NCBI RefSeq assembly: GCF_029714325.1
Contig: NZ_CP121666.1
Location: 124,001 to 188,000 of the forward strand
Length of the DNA: 64,000 nucleotides
DNA from: Bradyrhizobium sp. CB1717
GTDB taxonomy: Bacteria; Pseudomonadota; Alphaproteobacteria; Rhizobiales; Xanthobacteraceae
Reading direction: 5' to 3'
Part shown: positions 18,715 to 27,851 of the stretch, in pieces
Layout of the letters: each line of letters opens with the position of its first letter
Position numbering within the stretch: the stretch's first letter is position 1
Made by a program: the position numbers and the translations under genes
Notes under the pieces: generated by a model
The model's database searches: none
Told to the model about the DNA's origin: nothing
Seen by the model: the letters and a program-made list of their open reading frames with translations, nothing else

Positions 18715-19254
18715 ATTCGCCGTCCTAATAAAGCTCCGCCCGCTGCCAGCAAAGACGGGCCGCGCATCAATGATGATATCCGCAATGCGCAGATCCAGCT
18801 GATCGATCAGACCGGTGATAATAAAGGCACGGTCGAGACCGTCGTCGCCATCCGGATGGCTCAGGAAGCTGGCATGGATCTGGTCGAGATTTCGCCGAAT
18901 ACCAGCCCTCCCGTCTGCAAGATCATGGACTACGGGAAGTACAAGTATTCCGCTCAGAAGAAAGCCGCGGAAGCCCGCAAGCGGCAGAAGACCGTCGAGA
19001 TCAAGGAGATCAAGCTCCGCCCGATGATCGACGACCACGATTACGACGTGAAGATGCGCGCGATGCAGCGGTTCTTCGAAGAGGGCGACAAGGTCAAGAT
19101 CACGCTGCGCTATCGCGGCCGCGAAATGGCGCACCAGGAGATCGGCACCAAGCTGCTGGACAAGATCAAGACCGACGTCGCCGAGCTCGCCAAGGTCGAG
19201 CAGGACGCACGGTTCGAAGGTCGCCAGGTCGTCATGGTGCTGGCGCCGCGCTGA
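18715..19254 (+). CDS. infC: Translation initiation factor IF-3
   Basis: The 179-residue product is a standard IF-3: an N-terminal domain ([18 protein letters not shown]), a lysine-rich linker with [17 protein letters not shown] and a C-terminal domain with [17 protein letters not shown] and [15 protein letters not shown]-3 stops premature subunit joining and proofreads the start codon. No ATG is placed correctly; the homologous N terminus ([16 protein letters not shown]) is preceded in frame by ATT at 18715, with GGAG eight bases before it. An AUU start is the classic IF-3 autoregulatory device in E. coli. An in-frame upstream ATG at 18649 would add 22 residues that do not look like IF-3. 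Confidence 0.93.
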   Translation: MRRPNKAPPAASKDGPRINDDIRNAQIQLIDQTGDNKGTVETVVAIRMAQEAGMDLVEISPNTSPPVCKIMDYGKYKYSAQKKAAEARKRQKTVEIKEIKLRPMIDDHDYDVKMRAMQRFFEEGDKVKITLRYRGREMAHQEIGTKLLDKIKTDVAELAKVEQDARFEGRQVVMVLAPR

Positions 19255-19284
19255 CAGCAGCTCGTTAGGACTTCAAGAGTTCAA

Positions 19285-19314
19285 CGGCCCGTCCGGATTT
19301 CCGGCGGGCCGTTT
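19285..19314 (+). terminator. Rho-independent terminator after infC
   Basis: The hairpin arms cggcccgtccgg and ccggcgggccg (one-base mismatches) flank an ATTT loop and are followed by a short T run (gtttg). It lies 30 bases after the infC stop, so infC probably ends its own transcript. The rpmI-rplT pair is separate. Confidence 0.75.
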
Positions 19315-19319
19315 GTGTG

Positions 19320-19724
19320 TCAGGTCCTTGTCGCCTGCCAGGTGCCGCTGCAGTAGTCGCCGGAAATGATGCCCCTCCACGACCCGGCGCCGTACACGCC
19401 GGCGAGCCGGCCGCCGCCACTGGCATGGGAGGCGCCGACCGAGACCTGGACGGCGACAGCGCCGGAGCGCTTGACCCGGCCCGAGACCCGGCCGCCGCCG
19501 GCCGACGAGACGCGGCTGCCTGATACGGTGAAGGGAACGCTGTAGCCCGAGCTGCAATTGCCGCGGGTGGTGGCGAAGGTGACGTTCCAGATGCCGTCAT
19601 AGCCGCCGGCGCGAGCGTCGGCAGTTGACGGCAGCGCGGCCGTGGCGAGCACGGCGAACAGCGCCAGATGGCGCGGACGGGCGAAACCGCCCAGCGAAGT
19701 CAGAAATTGCGGGAAATGGGCCAT
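19320..19724 (-). CDS. Small secreted protein of unknown function
   Basis: The 134-residue product begins with a signal peptide (HLALFAVLATAALPSTADARA, cleavage likely after ADA-RA near residue 39) and has a mature region rich in G, S and V with two or three cysteines (GNCSSGY, GDYCSGTW). It fits no enzyme family I recognise; its beta-rich, glycine-rich texture resembles small periplasmic or outer-surface proteins of Bradyrhizobium. It lies antisense between infC and rpmI, where many alphaproteobacteria have no gene. The coding call rests on an intact signal peptide and biased composition. Confidence 0.6.
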   Translation of the reverse strand: MAHFPQFLTSLGGFARPRHLALFAVLATAALPSTADARAGGYDGIWNVTFATTRGNCSSGYSVPFTVSGSRVSSAGGGRVSGRVKRSGAVAVQVSVGASHASGGGRLAGVYGAGSWRGIISGDYCSGTWQATRT

Positions 19725-19996
19725 TTTGGACCTGCTTCAGGCGACAAGACTTGGACATGAGGATAGCAACATCCAATAGTCGGCGGGCCTGTTTCGGCGG
19801 TTCATCGTTGCCAATTGGCTTGTCCTCTGTCATAAGCCCAGCCTTCATCGCCCGGCTGATTAAGGGCTGCCGTGGCGGTGTTTCGTGCGGGTTTCGCGCT
19901 AGTTCGTAAAACCTGAGCACAATCAACGCTCTAACGAGCATTTTTGACGGCCAGCCGCCTTCGCGGGCGGATCGCTATGGCCATTAGGAGAGCCAA
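19725..19996. promoter_or_regulatory. Leader/promoter region of rpmI-rplT
   Basis: This 272-base non-coding stretch precedes rpmI. Just upstream of the start, at 19955-19970, a hairpin with stem ccgcc/ggcgg and loop ttcgcg sits about 26 bases before the ATG. It might belong to ribosomal-protein autoregulation (L20 in other bacteria) but could be incidental. An AGGAG ribosome-binding site follows at 19986-19990. Confidence 0.3.
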
Positions 19997-20197
19997 ATGC
20001 CCAAGCTGAAGACCAAATCGGGCGCTAAAAAGCGCTTCAAGGTGACTGCCACCGGCAAAGTGATGCACGCCCAGCGCGGCAAGCGTCACGGCATGATCAA
20101 GCGGACGAAGAAGCAGATCCGTCAGCTCCGCGGCACCCGCGTGCTGTTCAAGACCGACGGCGACAACGTCAAGAAGTACTTCTTGCCGAACGCCTGA
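19997..20197 (+). CDS. rpmI: 50S ribosomal protein L35
   Basis: The 66-residue basic protein [20 protein letters not shown] ... [19 protein letters not shown] is a canonical L35 of the large ribosomal subunit. Its ATG has the strong AGGAG ribosome-binding site a few bases upstream. It is followed 80 bases later by rplT on the same strand, the conserved rpmI-rplT pair. Confidence 0.98.
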   Translation: MPKLKTKSGAKKRFKVTATGKVMHAQRGKRHGMIKRTKKQIRQLRGTRVLFKTDGDNVKKYFLPNA

Positions 20198-20222
20198 TCG
20201 CGTCCACGATCACTGCCATCCC

Positions 20223-20241
20223 TGCCGCATTCCGTGCGGCA
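20223..20241 (+). promoter_or_regulatory. Hairpin between rpmI and rplT
   Basis: tgccgca-ttccg-tgcggca is a perfect 7-bp stem with a 5-base loop in the 80-base gap. There is no U tract, so it is probably not a terminator. It could tune the L35:L20 ratio or serve in feedback control; the role is unproven. Confidence 0.35.
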
Positions 20242-20277
20242 ATCCGATAACCAAAGTCATCTCTGAAGGATTTCGTC

Positions 20278-20637
20278 ATGTCTCGCGTCAAACGCGGTGT
20301 GACCGCCCACGCCAAGCACAAGAAAGTCTACAAGGCCGCCAAGGGTTTCTACGGCCGCCGCAAGAACACCATCCGCGCCGCCAAGCCGGCCGTGGAGAAG
20401 GCCCAGCAATACGCCTTCCGCGACCGCAAGCGTAAGAAGCGGACGTTCCGCGCGCTCTGGATCCAGCGCATCAACGCTGCCGTCCGTCCGTTCGGCCTGA
20501 CCTACAGCCGATTTATCGACGGCATGGCCAAGTCCGGGATCACCGTGGACCGCAAGGTGCTGTCGGATCTCGCGATCAGCGAGCCCGCGGCGTTCCAGGC
20601 GATCGCCGAGAAGGCCAAAGCCGCCCTGGCGGCGTAA
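20278..20637 (+). CDS. rplT: 50S ribosomal protein L20
   Basis: The 119-residue protein is a textbook L20: [39 protein letters not shown] and [20 protein letters not shown]. It is a primary assembly protein of the 50S subunit. The start at 20278 has an AGGA ribosome-binding site. It is transcribed with rpmI. Confidence 0.98.
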   Translation: MSRVKRGVTAHAKHKKVYKAAKGFYGRRKNTIRAAKPAVEKAQQYAFRDRKRKKRTFRALWIQRINAAVRPFGLTYSRFIDGMAKSGITVDRKVLSDLAISEPAAFQAIAEKAKAALAA

Positions 20638-20672
20638 TACGGCAAAGGCCGCTCTGGCTGCCGAGGCTCGCG

Positions 20673-21098
20673 CTAGCGGGCCTTCTGGCCCGCAGCCTTC
20701 AACGCGCGTTGCGAGTAGCGCCGGGCGACCTCCGCCCGGCAAAAAGCTGCGAACGAGAGATACATGGTGCCGGACTTGTTCCGGTACTTCTGGTCGCAGA
20801 CGCGCATCTCGCGTTTGTAAGCCTGCTGCTGCGCCGTGTTGAGGCCGGGCATGAAGTCCGCCTCGCACTTCTTCTCGACGGCGGCGCCGAGTTGGACGTC
20901 GCCGCTCGCGGTCAATTGGCAATCCTGAAACACCTTCATCGCGCTTTCGCAGCTCTTTTGCTTGTTGATGGTGTCGACGACCTCATCCAGCGTCATGGAT
21001 GTCTCCATGCAGACCATGGCGCGCGCAGGGGTGCCTGCGACCGACAGAACGACGGCCAGAACGGCAAGAACAACGGCAAGGCAGGGTCTCGCAAGCAT
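20673..21098 (-). CDS. Small exported protein of unknown function (cysteine-containing)
   Basis: The 141-residue product starts at an ATG at 21098 with a GAGGAG-type ribosome-binding site seven bases upstream. It has a signal peptide (LAVVLAVLAVVLSVAGTPARA) and a mature helical, charged domain with at least five cysteines (CMETSM, KQKSCESAM, FQDCQLT, KKCEADF, MRVCDQKY). The even spacing of cysteines suggests disulfides in the periplasm. I recognise no family. The start is ahead of the pheS divergent promoter region, and the frame is open upstream but becomes non-coding in texture. Confidence 0.6.
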   Translation of the reverse strand: MLARPCLAVVLAVLAVVLSVAGTPARAMVCMETSMTLDEVVDTINKQKSCESAMKVFQDCQLTASGDVQLGAAVEKKCEADFMPGLNTAQQQAYKREMRVCDQKYRNKSGTMYLSFAAFCRAEVARRYSQRALKAAGQKAR

Positions 21099-21249
21099 CG
21101 CAAAGGTCTCCTCGTATCCCCCTTGGTGCCGGGTCCCCGCGCAGAGTTCAACCCAGCCGGCCATGCGCCCGAAATGACCGGCTTTTTGCTTGACGTTACG
21201 GCCTTCGGGCGGCGACAACCCAGCCGAATTTAGAGCCAAGGATTTGACT

Positions 21250-22332
21250 GTGTCCGACCTCGCAACGCTCGAAACATCCATCCTCGACCAGATCGCCACT
21301 GCGGCCGATGAAGCCGCCCTGGAAGCGGTGCGCGTCGCGGCCCTCGGCAAGAAGGGCTCGATCTCGGCGCTGCTTGCCACGCTCGGCAAGATGTCGCCGG
21401 ACGAGCGCAAGACGCAGGGCGCGGCGATCAACCTCGCCAAGGACAAGGTCACGCAGGCGCTCACAGCGCGGCGCGACGTGCTGAAGTCGGCGGCGCTCGA
21501 TGCGCGGCTCGCGTCGGAGACCATCGACGTGACGCTGCCGCTGCGCGATGCGGCGGCCGAGGCCGGCCGCATCCATCCGCTGAGCCAGGTCTGGGACGAG
21601 CTGACCACGATCTTCGCCGACATGGGATTCTCGGTGGCCGAAGGCCCTGACATCGAGACCGACGACTACAACTTCACCAAACTGAACTTCCCGGAAGGCC
21701 ATCCCGCGCGCGAGATGCACGACACGTTCTTCTTCCATCCGAAGGAGGACGGCTCGCGCATGCTGCTGCGGACCCACACCTCGCCGGTGCAGGTGCGCAC
21801 CATGCTGAGCCAGAAGCCGCCGATCCGCGTGATCTGCCCGGGCCGTACCTATCGCATCGATTCGGACGCGACCCACACGCCGCAATTCCACCAGGTCGAA
21901 GGCCTCGTCATCGACAAGAGCTCGCATCTCGGCCACCTCAAATGGATCCTGCACGAGTTCTGCAAGGCGTTCTTCGAGGTCGATCACATCAACATGCGCT
22001 TCCGGCCCTCGTTCTTCCCGTTCACCGAGCCGTCGCTGGAAGTCGACATCCAGTGCCGCCGCGACAAGGGCGAGATCCGCTTCGGCGAGGGCGAGGACTG
22101 GCTGGAGATTCTCGGCTGCGGCATGGTGCATCCGAACGTGCTGCGCGCCTGCGGCATCGATCCCGACGAGTACCAGGGTTTTGCCTGGGGCATGGGCATC
22201 GACCGTATCGCCATGCTGAAATACGGCATCGCCGACCTGCGCCAGCTGTTCGACAGCGACGTCCGCTGGCTATCCCACTACGGCTTCAAGCCGCTGGAGG
22301 TGCCGACGCTCGCGGGGGGATTGAGCACGTGA
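21250..22332 (+). CDS. pheS: Phenylalanyl-tRNA synthetase alpha subunit
   Basis: The 360-residue protein is class II aaRS PheS, with N-terminal coiled-coil, motif 2 [12 protein letters not shown] and [20 protein letters not shown], and motif 3 [18 protein letters not shown]. It forms the alpha2beta2 enzyme with PheT that charges tRNA-Phe. The start is a GTG at 21250 with AAGGA upstream. An ATG at 21190 in the same frame is less likely. pheT lies downstream but is separated by the inserted DUF559 gene. Confidence 0.97.
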   Translation: MSDLATLETSILDQIATAADEAALEAVRVAALGKKGSISALLATLGKMSPDERKTQGAAINLAKDKVTQALTARRDVLKSAALDARLASETIDVTLPLRDAAAEAGRIHPLSQVWDELTTIFADMGFSVAEGPDIETDDYNFTKLNFPEGHPAREMHDTFFFHPKEDGSRMLLRTHTSPVQVRTMLSQKPPIRVICPGRTYRIDSDATHTPQFHQVEGLVIDKSSHLGHLKWILHEFCKAFFEVDHINMRFRPSFFPFTEPSLEVDIQCRRDKGEIRFGEGEDWLEILGCGMVHPNVLRACGIDPDEYQGFAWGMGIDRIAMLKYGIADLRQLFDSDVRWLSHYGFKPLEVPTLAGGLST

Positions 22333-22364
22333 TGCTTGCTATCGGCCATACGATGACTCTCTCC

Positions 22365-22410
22365 GTTCCCTCCCCCCTTGTGGGGGAGGGTCAGGGAGGG
22401 GGGTAGCCGC
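22365..22410. repeat. Left inverted repeat framing the DUF559 gene
   Basis: The 46-base sequence begins gttccctccccccttgtggg and ends ggtagccgc. It is the reverse complement, with one indel, of 22777-22823. The inner core ctcccccctt/tgggggag is itself palindromic. It lies 32 bases after pheS. Confidence 0.9.
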
Positions 22411-22412
22411 GG

Positions 22413-22877
22413 ATGCCGCACGCAGTTGTGAGCGAGCGTCAGCGCAGCCGGGCGAAGCAGCTTCGCCGAGCGATGACGCGTGCCGAAACACTGCTGTGGC
22501 GCGACCTGAAGGCTAACCGCATGAATGGTGTTGGCATCCGTCGCCAAACGCCAATCGGAAACTACATCGCCGACTTCGTGTGCTTCTCCTCAAAGCTCAT
22601 CATCGAGCTCGATGGAGAATCCCACGATTTCGAGCAGCGTCAGAAGAAGGATGAGCGTCGCGACGCCTTCTTCGCAGCCGAGGGCTTTCAGGATCTGCGC
22701 TTCACCAACGATCAGGTGATGAAGGACCTTGAGGGAGTCGTTGAGGCAATTCGCCAGGCAGCTTCAGCCGGAGCCCGCGGCTCACCCCCCTCCCTGACCC
22801 TCCCCCACAAGGGGGGAGGGAACACTAGCACCGACCAAAGCAATTCAACCGACAAGAGCCGAGGCACACAGCCATGA
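22413..22877 (+). CDS. DUF559 endonuclease-like protein (PD-(D/E)XK / VSR fold)
   Basis: The 154-residue protein has the DUF559 core: [19 protein letters not shown], the acid pair [18 protein letters not shown] followed by ESHD, and [19 protein letters not shown]. The aspartate of ADF and the ELD triad match a PD-(D/E)XK/VSR-like nuclease site. Its last 35 residues are different: [11 protein letters not shown] comes from translating the right-hand repeat (22777-22823), so the reading frame runs through it. The stop overlaps the pheT start as ATGA. The gene is embedded between almost perfect inverted repeats and between pheS and pheT, an unusual site. A nuclease associated with a REP-like family is the best inference; DUF559 function is not established. 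Confidence 0.85.
   Translation: MPHAVVSERQRSRAKQLRRAMTRAETLLWRDLKANRMNGVGIRRQTPIGNYIADFVCFSSKLIIELDGESHDFEQRQKKDERRDAFFAAEGFQDLRFTNDQVMKDLEGVVEAIRQAASAGARGSPPSLTLPHKGGGNTSTDQSNSTDKSRGTQP
22777..22823. repeat. Right inverted repeat framing the DUF559 gene
   Basis: It begins gcggctcacccccctccctg and ends gggagggaac. Its reverse complement matches 22365-22410 with one inserted base near gcggct. It is translated as the tail of DUF559 ([10 protein letters not shown]), linking the protein to the repeat. Confidence 0.9.
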
Positions 22878-25282
22878 AATTCACCCTCTCCTGGCTGAAG
22901 GACCATCTCGAGACCGACGAGCCGCTGGAAAAACTCGCCGACAAGCTCACCATGATCGGGCTCGAGGTCGAGAACATCGAGGACAAGGCGAAGGCGCTGA
23001 AGCCGTTCACCATCGCGAAGGTGATCTCGGCCGAGCAGCATCCGAATGCGGATCGCTTGCGGGTCTGCATGGTCGACACCGGCGACGGTGGCGCGCCCGT
23101 GCAGGTCGTGTGCGGCGCGCCAAATGCGCGCGCGGGGCTCGTCAGCGTGTTCTCAGCCCCCGGCACCTACATTCCCGGCAAGGACATCACGCTCGGCGTC
23201 GGCACCATCCGCGGTGTCGAGAGCCGCGGCATGCTGTGCTCGGCCGCCGAATTGCAGATCTCCAACGACCATGACGGCATCATGGAGTTGCCGGCGGACG
23301 CGCCTGTTGGCGCTGGCTACGCCGAATGGGCTGCGCTCGGCGATCCCGTGATCGAGATCAATTTGACGCCGAACCGGCAGGATTGCACCGGCGTGCACGG
23401 CATCGCGCGCGATCTCGCCGCCGCCGACATGGGCAAGTTCAAGGACCCCACGATCAAGCCGATCAAGGGTGAATTCCCGTGTCCCGTGAAGGTCACGGTC
23501 GAGGACGCCACGCTCTGTCCTGGCTTCGCACTGCGCCTCGTGCGCGGCGTGAAGAACGGGCCGTCGCCGGAATGGCTGCAGAAGCGACTGACCGCGATCG
23601 GTCTGCGTCCGATCAACGCGCTAGTCGACATCACCAATTTCATGACCTACGACCGCGCGCGTCCGCTGCACGTGTTCGACGCCAAGAAGGTGAAGGGCAA
23701 TCTCCTCGTGCGCCGCGCGCGCGAGGGCGAGACGCTGCTCGCGCTCGACGGCCGCACCTACAATCTCGATCCCGCGATTTGCGTGATCGCGGACGAGCAC
23801 GGCGTCGAATCGCTCGCCGGCATCATGGGCGGCGAAGCCTCGGGCTGCGACGAGAACACCACCGACGTGCTGATCGAATCGGCGCTGTGGAACGAGATCA
23901 ACATCGCCCAGACCGGCCGCAAGCTCGGCATCAATTCCGATGCGCGCTACCGCTTCGAGCGCGGCGTCGATCCGGCTTTCATGGTGCCCGGCCTCGAGCT
24001 TGCGACGAAGCTCGTGATGGAGATGTGCGGCGGCGCGCCGTCCGAGAACGTCGTGGTCGGCAAGGCCTTTGGCGACGACCGCGTGATCGATTTCCCTGTC
24101 ACCGAGGTCAAACGCCTGTCCGGCATCGAGGTGCCGCAGGTCGAGATGAAGCGCATCCTGACCCATCTCGGCTTCATGATGGCGGGCCCCGGCCCCGTCG
24201 TGAAGGTCGCGGTGCCGTCGTGGCGTTCCGACGTGCACGGCAAGGCCGACATCGTCGAGGAGATCGTCCGCATCTTCGGCGTCGACAAGGTGCCGATGAC
24301 GCCGTTCGAACGCGGCGAGGACGCGCGCAAACCCGTGCTGACGCCGCTGCAGCTGCGCACCCGTCGCGCCCGGCGCGCGCTGGCGAGCCGCGGCATGGTC
24401 GAGGCCGTCACCTGGTCGTTCATCGCCAAGCCTGCGGCCGAATTGTTCGGCGGCGGCCAGCGCGCACTCGAAGTGGCGAACCCGATCGCATCCGATCTCT
24501 CCGACATGCGCCCGACCCTGCTCGCCGGCCTGATCGCGGCGGCGCAGGCCAACGCCGACCGCGGCTTCGGCGATGTCGCGCTGTTCGAGGTCGGACAAAT
24601 CTTCAAGGGCGATCGCCCGCAGGACCAGTTCATGGCGGCGAGCGGCGTTCGCCGCGGCATTGCTTCGTCTGAAGGTCTCGGACGGCACTGGACCGGCTCC
24701 GCGCAGGCCGACGTGTTCGACGCGAAAGCCGATGCGCTGGCGGTGCTGGCCGCGGCCGGCGCGCCGATGCAGGCGCTGCAGATCGTCTCCGGCGGTCCCG
24801 GCTGGCTGCATCCGGGCCGCTCCGGCACGATCCAGATCGGGCCGCAGAACGTGCTCGGCACTTTCGGCGAGGTGCATCCGCGCGCGCTCGAGGCGCTCGG
24901 CGCCGACGGGCCGCTGATGGTGTTCGAGGTGATCCTCGACCGCATCCCCGAGGCCAAGAAGAAGCCGACCCGCGCCAAGCCGGTGATCGAGCTCTCGGCA
25001 TTCCAGCCGGTGTCGCGTGACTTCGCTTTCATCGTCGATCGCAGCGTGAAGGCCGGCGACATCGTCCGCGCCGCGCAGGGCGTCGACAAGAAGCTGATCA
25101 CCGGCGTCAACGTCTTCGACGTCTACGAGGGCAAGGGCATCGAGGACGACAAGAAGTCGATCGCGGTCGCGGTCACGCTTCAGCCGCGCGAGAAGACCCT
25201 GACCGATCAGGAAATCGAGGCCGTCGCCGCGAAGATCGTGGCGGAGGTGACGAGGAAGACCGGCGGCACGTTGCGAGCATGA
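22874..25282 (+). CDS. pheT: Phenylalanyl-tRNA synthetase beta subunit
   Basis: The 802-residue product has the N-terminal EMAP/tRNA-binding OB domain ([18 protein letters not shown]), B3/B4 editing domain ([19 protein letters not shown]), B5, core domain and C-terminal anticodon-like domain ([20 protein letters not shown]). It completes the alpha2beta2 PheRS, adding editing of Tyr-tRNA-Phe. It starts at 22874, overlapping the DUF559 stop by ATGA, so it may be translationally coupled to that gene instead of pheS. Length is typical. Confidence 0.97.
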   Translation: MKFTLSWLKDHLETDEPLEKLADKLTMIGLEVENIEDKAKALKPFTIAKVISAEQHPNADRLRVCMVDTGDGGAPVQVVCGAPNARAGLVSVFSAPGTYIPGKDITLGVGTIRGVESRGMLCSAAELQISNDHDGIMELPADAPVGAGYAEWAALGDPVIEINLTPNRQDCTGVHGIARDLAAADMGKFKDPTIKPIKGEFPCPVKVTVEDATLCPGFALRLVRGVKNGPSPEWLQKRLTAIGLRPINALVDITNFMTYDRARPLHVFDAKKVKGNLLVRRAREGETLLALDGRTYNLDPAICVIADEHGVESLAGIMGGEASGCDENTTDVLIESALWNEINIAQTGRKLGINSDARYRFERGVDPAFMVPGLELATKLVMEMCGGAPSENVVVGKAFGDDRVIDFPVTEVKRLSGIEVPQVEMKRILTHLGFMMAGPGPVVKVAVPSWRSDVHGKADIVEEIVRIFGVDKVPMTPFERGEDARKPVLTPLQLRTRRARRALASRGMVEAVTWSFIAKPAAELFGGGQRALEVANPIASDLSDMRPTLLAGLIAAAQANADRGFGDVALFEVGQIFKGDRPQDQFMAASGVRRGIASSEGLGRHWTGSAQADVFDAKADALAVLAAAGAPMQALQIVSGGPGWLHPGRSGTIQIGPQNVLGTFGEVHPRALEALGADGPLMVFEVILDRIPEAKKKPTRAKPVIELSAFQPVSRDFAFIVDRSVKAGDIVRAAQGVDKKLITGVNVFDVYEGKGIEDDKKSIAVAVTLQPREKTLTDQEIEAVAAKIVAEVTRKTGGTLRA

Positions 25283-25321
25283 CGCCGAAAAGTGTGAAGC
25301 GGTTTTCGGACAACGTCATGC
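25283..25321. repeat. Partial palindromic repeat (gaaaagtgtgaagcggttttc)
   Basis: cgaaaagtgtgaag-cggttttcggacaacgtcatgc lies directly after pheT. The arms cgaaaa and ttttcg are inverted, and it matches half of the repeat at 5674-5718 in reverse. It may also act as a weak end-of-transcript hairpin. Confidence 0.5.
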
Positions 25322-25337
25322 TCAAGAGTCATGGAGC

Positions 25338-26108
25338 ATGACCTTCGCGGATTTACTCCCGAAGGACGTCAGCCTCACCATTGCGACGGCGCTCTGCGCC
25401 GTCGCTTTCGTTTCGGGCACCGCGCGCGGCTTCTCCGGATTTGGCTCGGCGCTGATCTTCATGCCGCTGGCGAGCAGCATCGCCGCGCCGCGGCTCGTTG
25501 CCGCCTTGTTGCTCGTGATCGATTTCGTCGCGGCCCTGCCGCTGCTGCCGGATGCGTGGCAGAAGGCGGATCGCAAGGCCACCGCGGTGATCGTGCTCGG
25601 TGCGCTGATCGGCGTGCCCGTCGGCACCTATTTCCTCAGCGTGCTCGAGCCCGTCACCACGCGCTGGATCATCTCCTGCTTCGTCGCGGCGCTGCTGCTC
25701 CTCCTGCTGTCGGGTTGGCGCTATCGCGGCAAGGACCACGCCTGGCTCTCGGTCGGCATCGGCGGCCTCTCCGGCTTCTGCAGCGGCCTGGCGCAGACCG
25801 GCGGGCCGCCGATCGTCGGATACTGGCTCGGCCGCCCGATCGCGCCGATCGTCGCGCGCGCCAACATCCTGCTGTTCTTCGGCGCCTCGGATTTGTTCTC
25901 GATGGTCAGCTACGCCGCCACCGGCCTGATCAGCCGCGAATCGCTGGTGCTGTCGCTGATCGTCGGCCCGGTCTACGCTCTGGGCGTCGCCTTCGGTGCT
26001 TCATTGTTCGGCCGCGCCAGCGAAAAGGTGTTTCGCGGGATCTGCTATGCGCTGATTGCGATGGCAGTGATTTTTGGGCTGCCGGCGCTGGATGGGATTT
26101 TGCGGTAG
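25338..26108 (+). CDS. TauE/SafE-family sulfite exporter-like permease
   Basis: The 256-residue protein has about eight hydrophobic helices with the family pattern GFSGFGSALIFMPL near the start and a repeat, GFCSGLAQTGGPPIVGYW, in the second half. TauE/SafE proteins move sulfite, sulfoacetate or other anions across the inner membrane. The start at 25338 fits the membrane topology; an ATG at 25331 is out of frame. It follows pheT after only 56 bases and a repeat. Confidence 0.85.
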   Translation: MTFADLLPKDVSLTIATALCAVAFVSGTARGFSGFGSALIFMPLASSIAAPRLVAALLLVIDFVAALPLLPDAWQKADRKATAVIVLGALIGVPVGTYFLSVLEPVTTRWIISCFVAALLLLLLSGWRYRGKDHAWLSVGIGGLSGFCSGLAQTGGPPIVGYWLGRPIAPIVARANILLFFGASDLFSMVSYAATGLISRESLVLSLIVGPVYALGVAFGASLFGRASEKVFRGICYALIAMAVIFGLPALDGILR

Positions 26109-26111
26109 TGT

Positions 26112-26241
26112 GGTCCCGGCGAAGGCCGGGACCCATACGCCGCAGCAGTCGTTGTTGGGCGAGATAGTCATTGCCCGTCTTCGCCAAATTACTGCGGCGG
26201 CGTATGGGTCCCGGATCTGCGCTGCGCTTGTCCGGGACGAC
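26112..26241. repeat. Palindromic repeat (tggtcccggcgaaggccgggaccc family)
   Basis: The left arm tcccggcgaaggccgggacc is inverted to a right region holding gggtcccgga and cttgtccgggacgac. The inner motif gggtcc recurs. It is a diverged relative of the family at 28832-28959 and 56246-56364. It lies between convergent genes. Confidence 0.75.
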
Positions 26242-26269
26242 GACGGAGTTTGAGGCGGGCTGAGTTGCC

Positions 26270-27658
26270 CTACTGCCGCGGCGCCCGCCGCTTCTTCGTC
26301 GACTGCGTCGGCACATCGGCCGGCTCGTCCTTGATCGCGCCGATCTTGCGCAAGGCGGCGTCTGCGGCGCGCTCGCCGCTTTCCCAGGCGCCGTCGACCG
26401 TGCCCCACAATGTCTCGTGGGTGGCTTCGCCGGCGAGGAACACATTGCCGATCGGCTCGGTCAGGATTTTTCGCGAGAGCTGACCGCCGGGCGCGGAGGC
26501 CGACATCGCACCCATCACGTAAGGCGAAGCGTTCCAGCGCGTCGCGCTGGTCTTCTGCACGACGGCTGCAGCTTCGCTGCCGAACAGTTTCGTGATCCAT
26601 TCCTTCGCGAAGGCGGCCATCGCCTTCTCGCCCTGCTCGGAGAGATCGCGCCCGAACGAGCCGCCGACATCGATCGAGCACAGCGAGGAGCCGCCGATAT
26701 TGGCGTACATCAGCGCCGTGCGGGTCGAATTGCTCTGCTCGATCAGGATGTCGTCGCGCGACAGGCCGAGCGGATTGCCGGGGAGCTGCAGCGCGATGTG
26801 GTCGTAGCTGCCGAGGGTGAGCTTCGAGGCTGCATCGAGCGTCCGCTTGGGGACATCGGGCGCGAATTTGATCGCGCCCGATGTCAGCACGTTGGTCGAG
26901 ACCGTGATGATGGCGGCGCGCGCGGCGATCTTGCCGCTCTGCGTCTCGACGCTGACGTCGCGGTTGCTCCAGACGATCCGGCTCGCCGGCGTCGACAGCG
27001 CGACCGGCGCCTGCTCGCCGAGCTTGGTGATCAGTGTGCCCAAACCCTGGCGGCAGGCGATCGCAGCATTGCGGTCCTGCGCGCGCGCCTTGTCGATCGC
27101 GGACAGCTCCTTCAGGTCCTTGCCGGCAAAGCTCGCACCCAGCATGAACTCGGCTGCGCCGGCCCAGTCGCCGAGATCCTTCGGCAGCACCGAGGCGCAG
27201 GAGCTGTCGAGCTTGCCGCGCGCGGCCTCGTCGATGGCACGGTTGGCGCGGACCAACGCCGCCAGAAATTCCTCGGTCTCGCCCGCGCGTGCGTTGCGGC
27301 GACCGATGCGCATCTTCTGGCCGGCCGGCGCCGGCAGCACGTCGAGCCCGGCGCTGCGGGCCAGCCGGATCATCGGATTGGTCTCGGGATTGTGCATCCA
27401 GCGCGCGCCGCGGTCGAACGGCACATCGAAGGTCGTGGTATCCGTGATGCAGCGGCCGCCGACCTGCGAAGCCGCCTCCACCACCACGACCTTGCGATTG
27501 GCCGCCATGACACGCCGCGCTGCGGCAATTCCAGCGGCACCTGCGCCGATCACGACGATGTCGGCCTCGCGCGGCACGGGCGCGGCGTTTGCGCGCAGGA
27601 CCGGCATCGCGGCAAGGGCCGCCGACGCCGAAAGGAAACCGCGGCGCGTGATTGTCAT
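26270..27658 (-). CDS. Tat-exported flavin monoamine oxidase family protein
   Basis: The 462-residue protein starts with a twin-arginine signal (MTITRRGFLSASAALAAMP), so it is predicted to be exported folded. An FAD Rossmann motif follows (DIVVIGAGAAGIAAARRV at residues 35-52, VVVVEAASQVGGRC). The C terminus carries the FAD-contact motif NVFLAGEATHETLWGTVDGA. Substrates are amines, including aromatic or polyamine types in the family; the exact one is unknown. The ATG at 27658 was chosen over an upstream frame-open ATG at 27748 because the Tat motif begins there. It is divergent from the C92 gene. Confidence 0.8.
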   Translation of the reverse strand: MTITRRGFLSASAALAAMPVLRANAAPVPREADIVVIGAGAAGIAAARRVMAANRKVVVVEAASQVGGRCITDTTTFDVPFDRGARWMHNPETNPMIRLARSAGLDVLPAPAGQKMRIGRRNARAGETEEFLAALVRANRAIDEAARGKLDSSCASVLPKDLGDWAGAAEFMLGASFAGKDLKELSAIDKARAQDRNAAIACRQGLGTLITKLGEQAPVALSTPASRIVWSNRDVSVETQSGKIAARAAIITVSTNVLTSGAIKFAPDVPKRTLDAASKLTLGSYDHIALQLPGNPLGLSRDDILIEQSNSTRTALMYANIGGSSLCSIDVGGSFGRDLSEQGEKAMAAFAKEWITKLFGSEAAAVVQKTSATRWNASPYVMGAMSASAPGGQLSRKILTEPIGNVFLAGEATHETLWGTVDGAWESGERAADAALRKIGAIKDEPADVPTQSTKKRRAPRQ

Positions 27659-27851
27659 GTCATGGTTTCCGGAGACTTGCGGCGAACGGGAACAGCCCGC
27701 GAACCTTGCCGCATCTGATGTTGCACGGCAACCATCATGGTGAATCAATCGTGCTTGATCTCACGGAGTGATGAACCGAATGGCAACACGTTTCGACCAT
27801 GATAGAGAAGGGAAAAAAAGACGGCCGGATAAGGCTGTGGGGGAGTTCGAC

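Noticed and set aside
20673..21653. Long 326-residue version of the exported protein
   Set aside because: The part beyond 21098 overlaps the pheS start and reads as shadow; signal peptide and ribosome-binding site support the start at 21098.
23621..24877. 418-residue minus-strand frame in pheT
   Set aside because: Shadow of pheT; low-complexity Arg/His/Ala composition.
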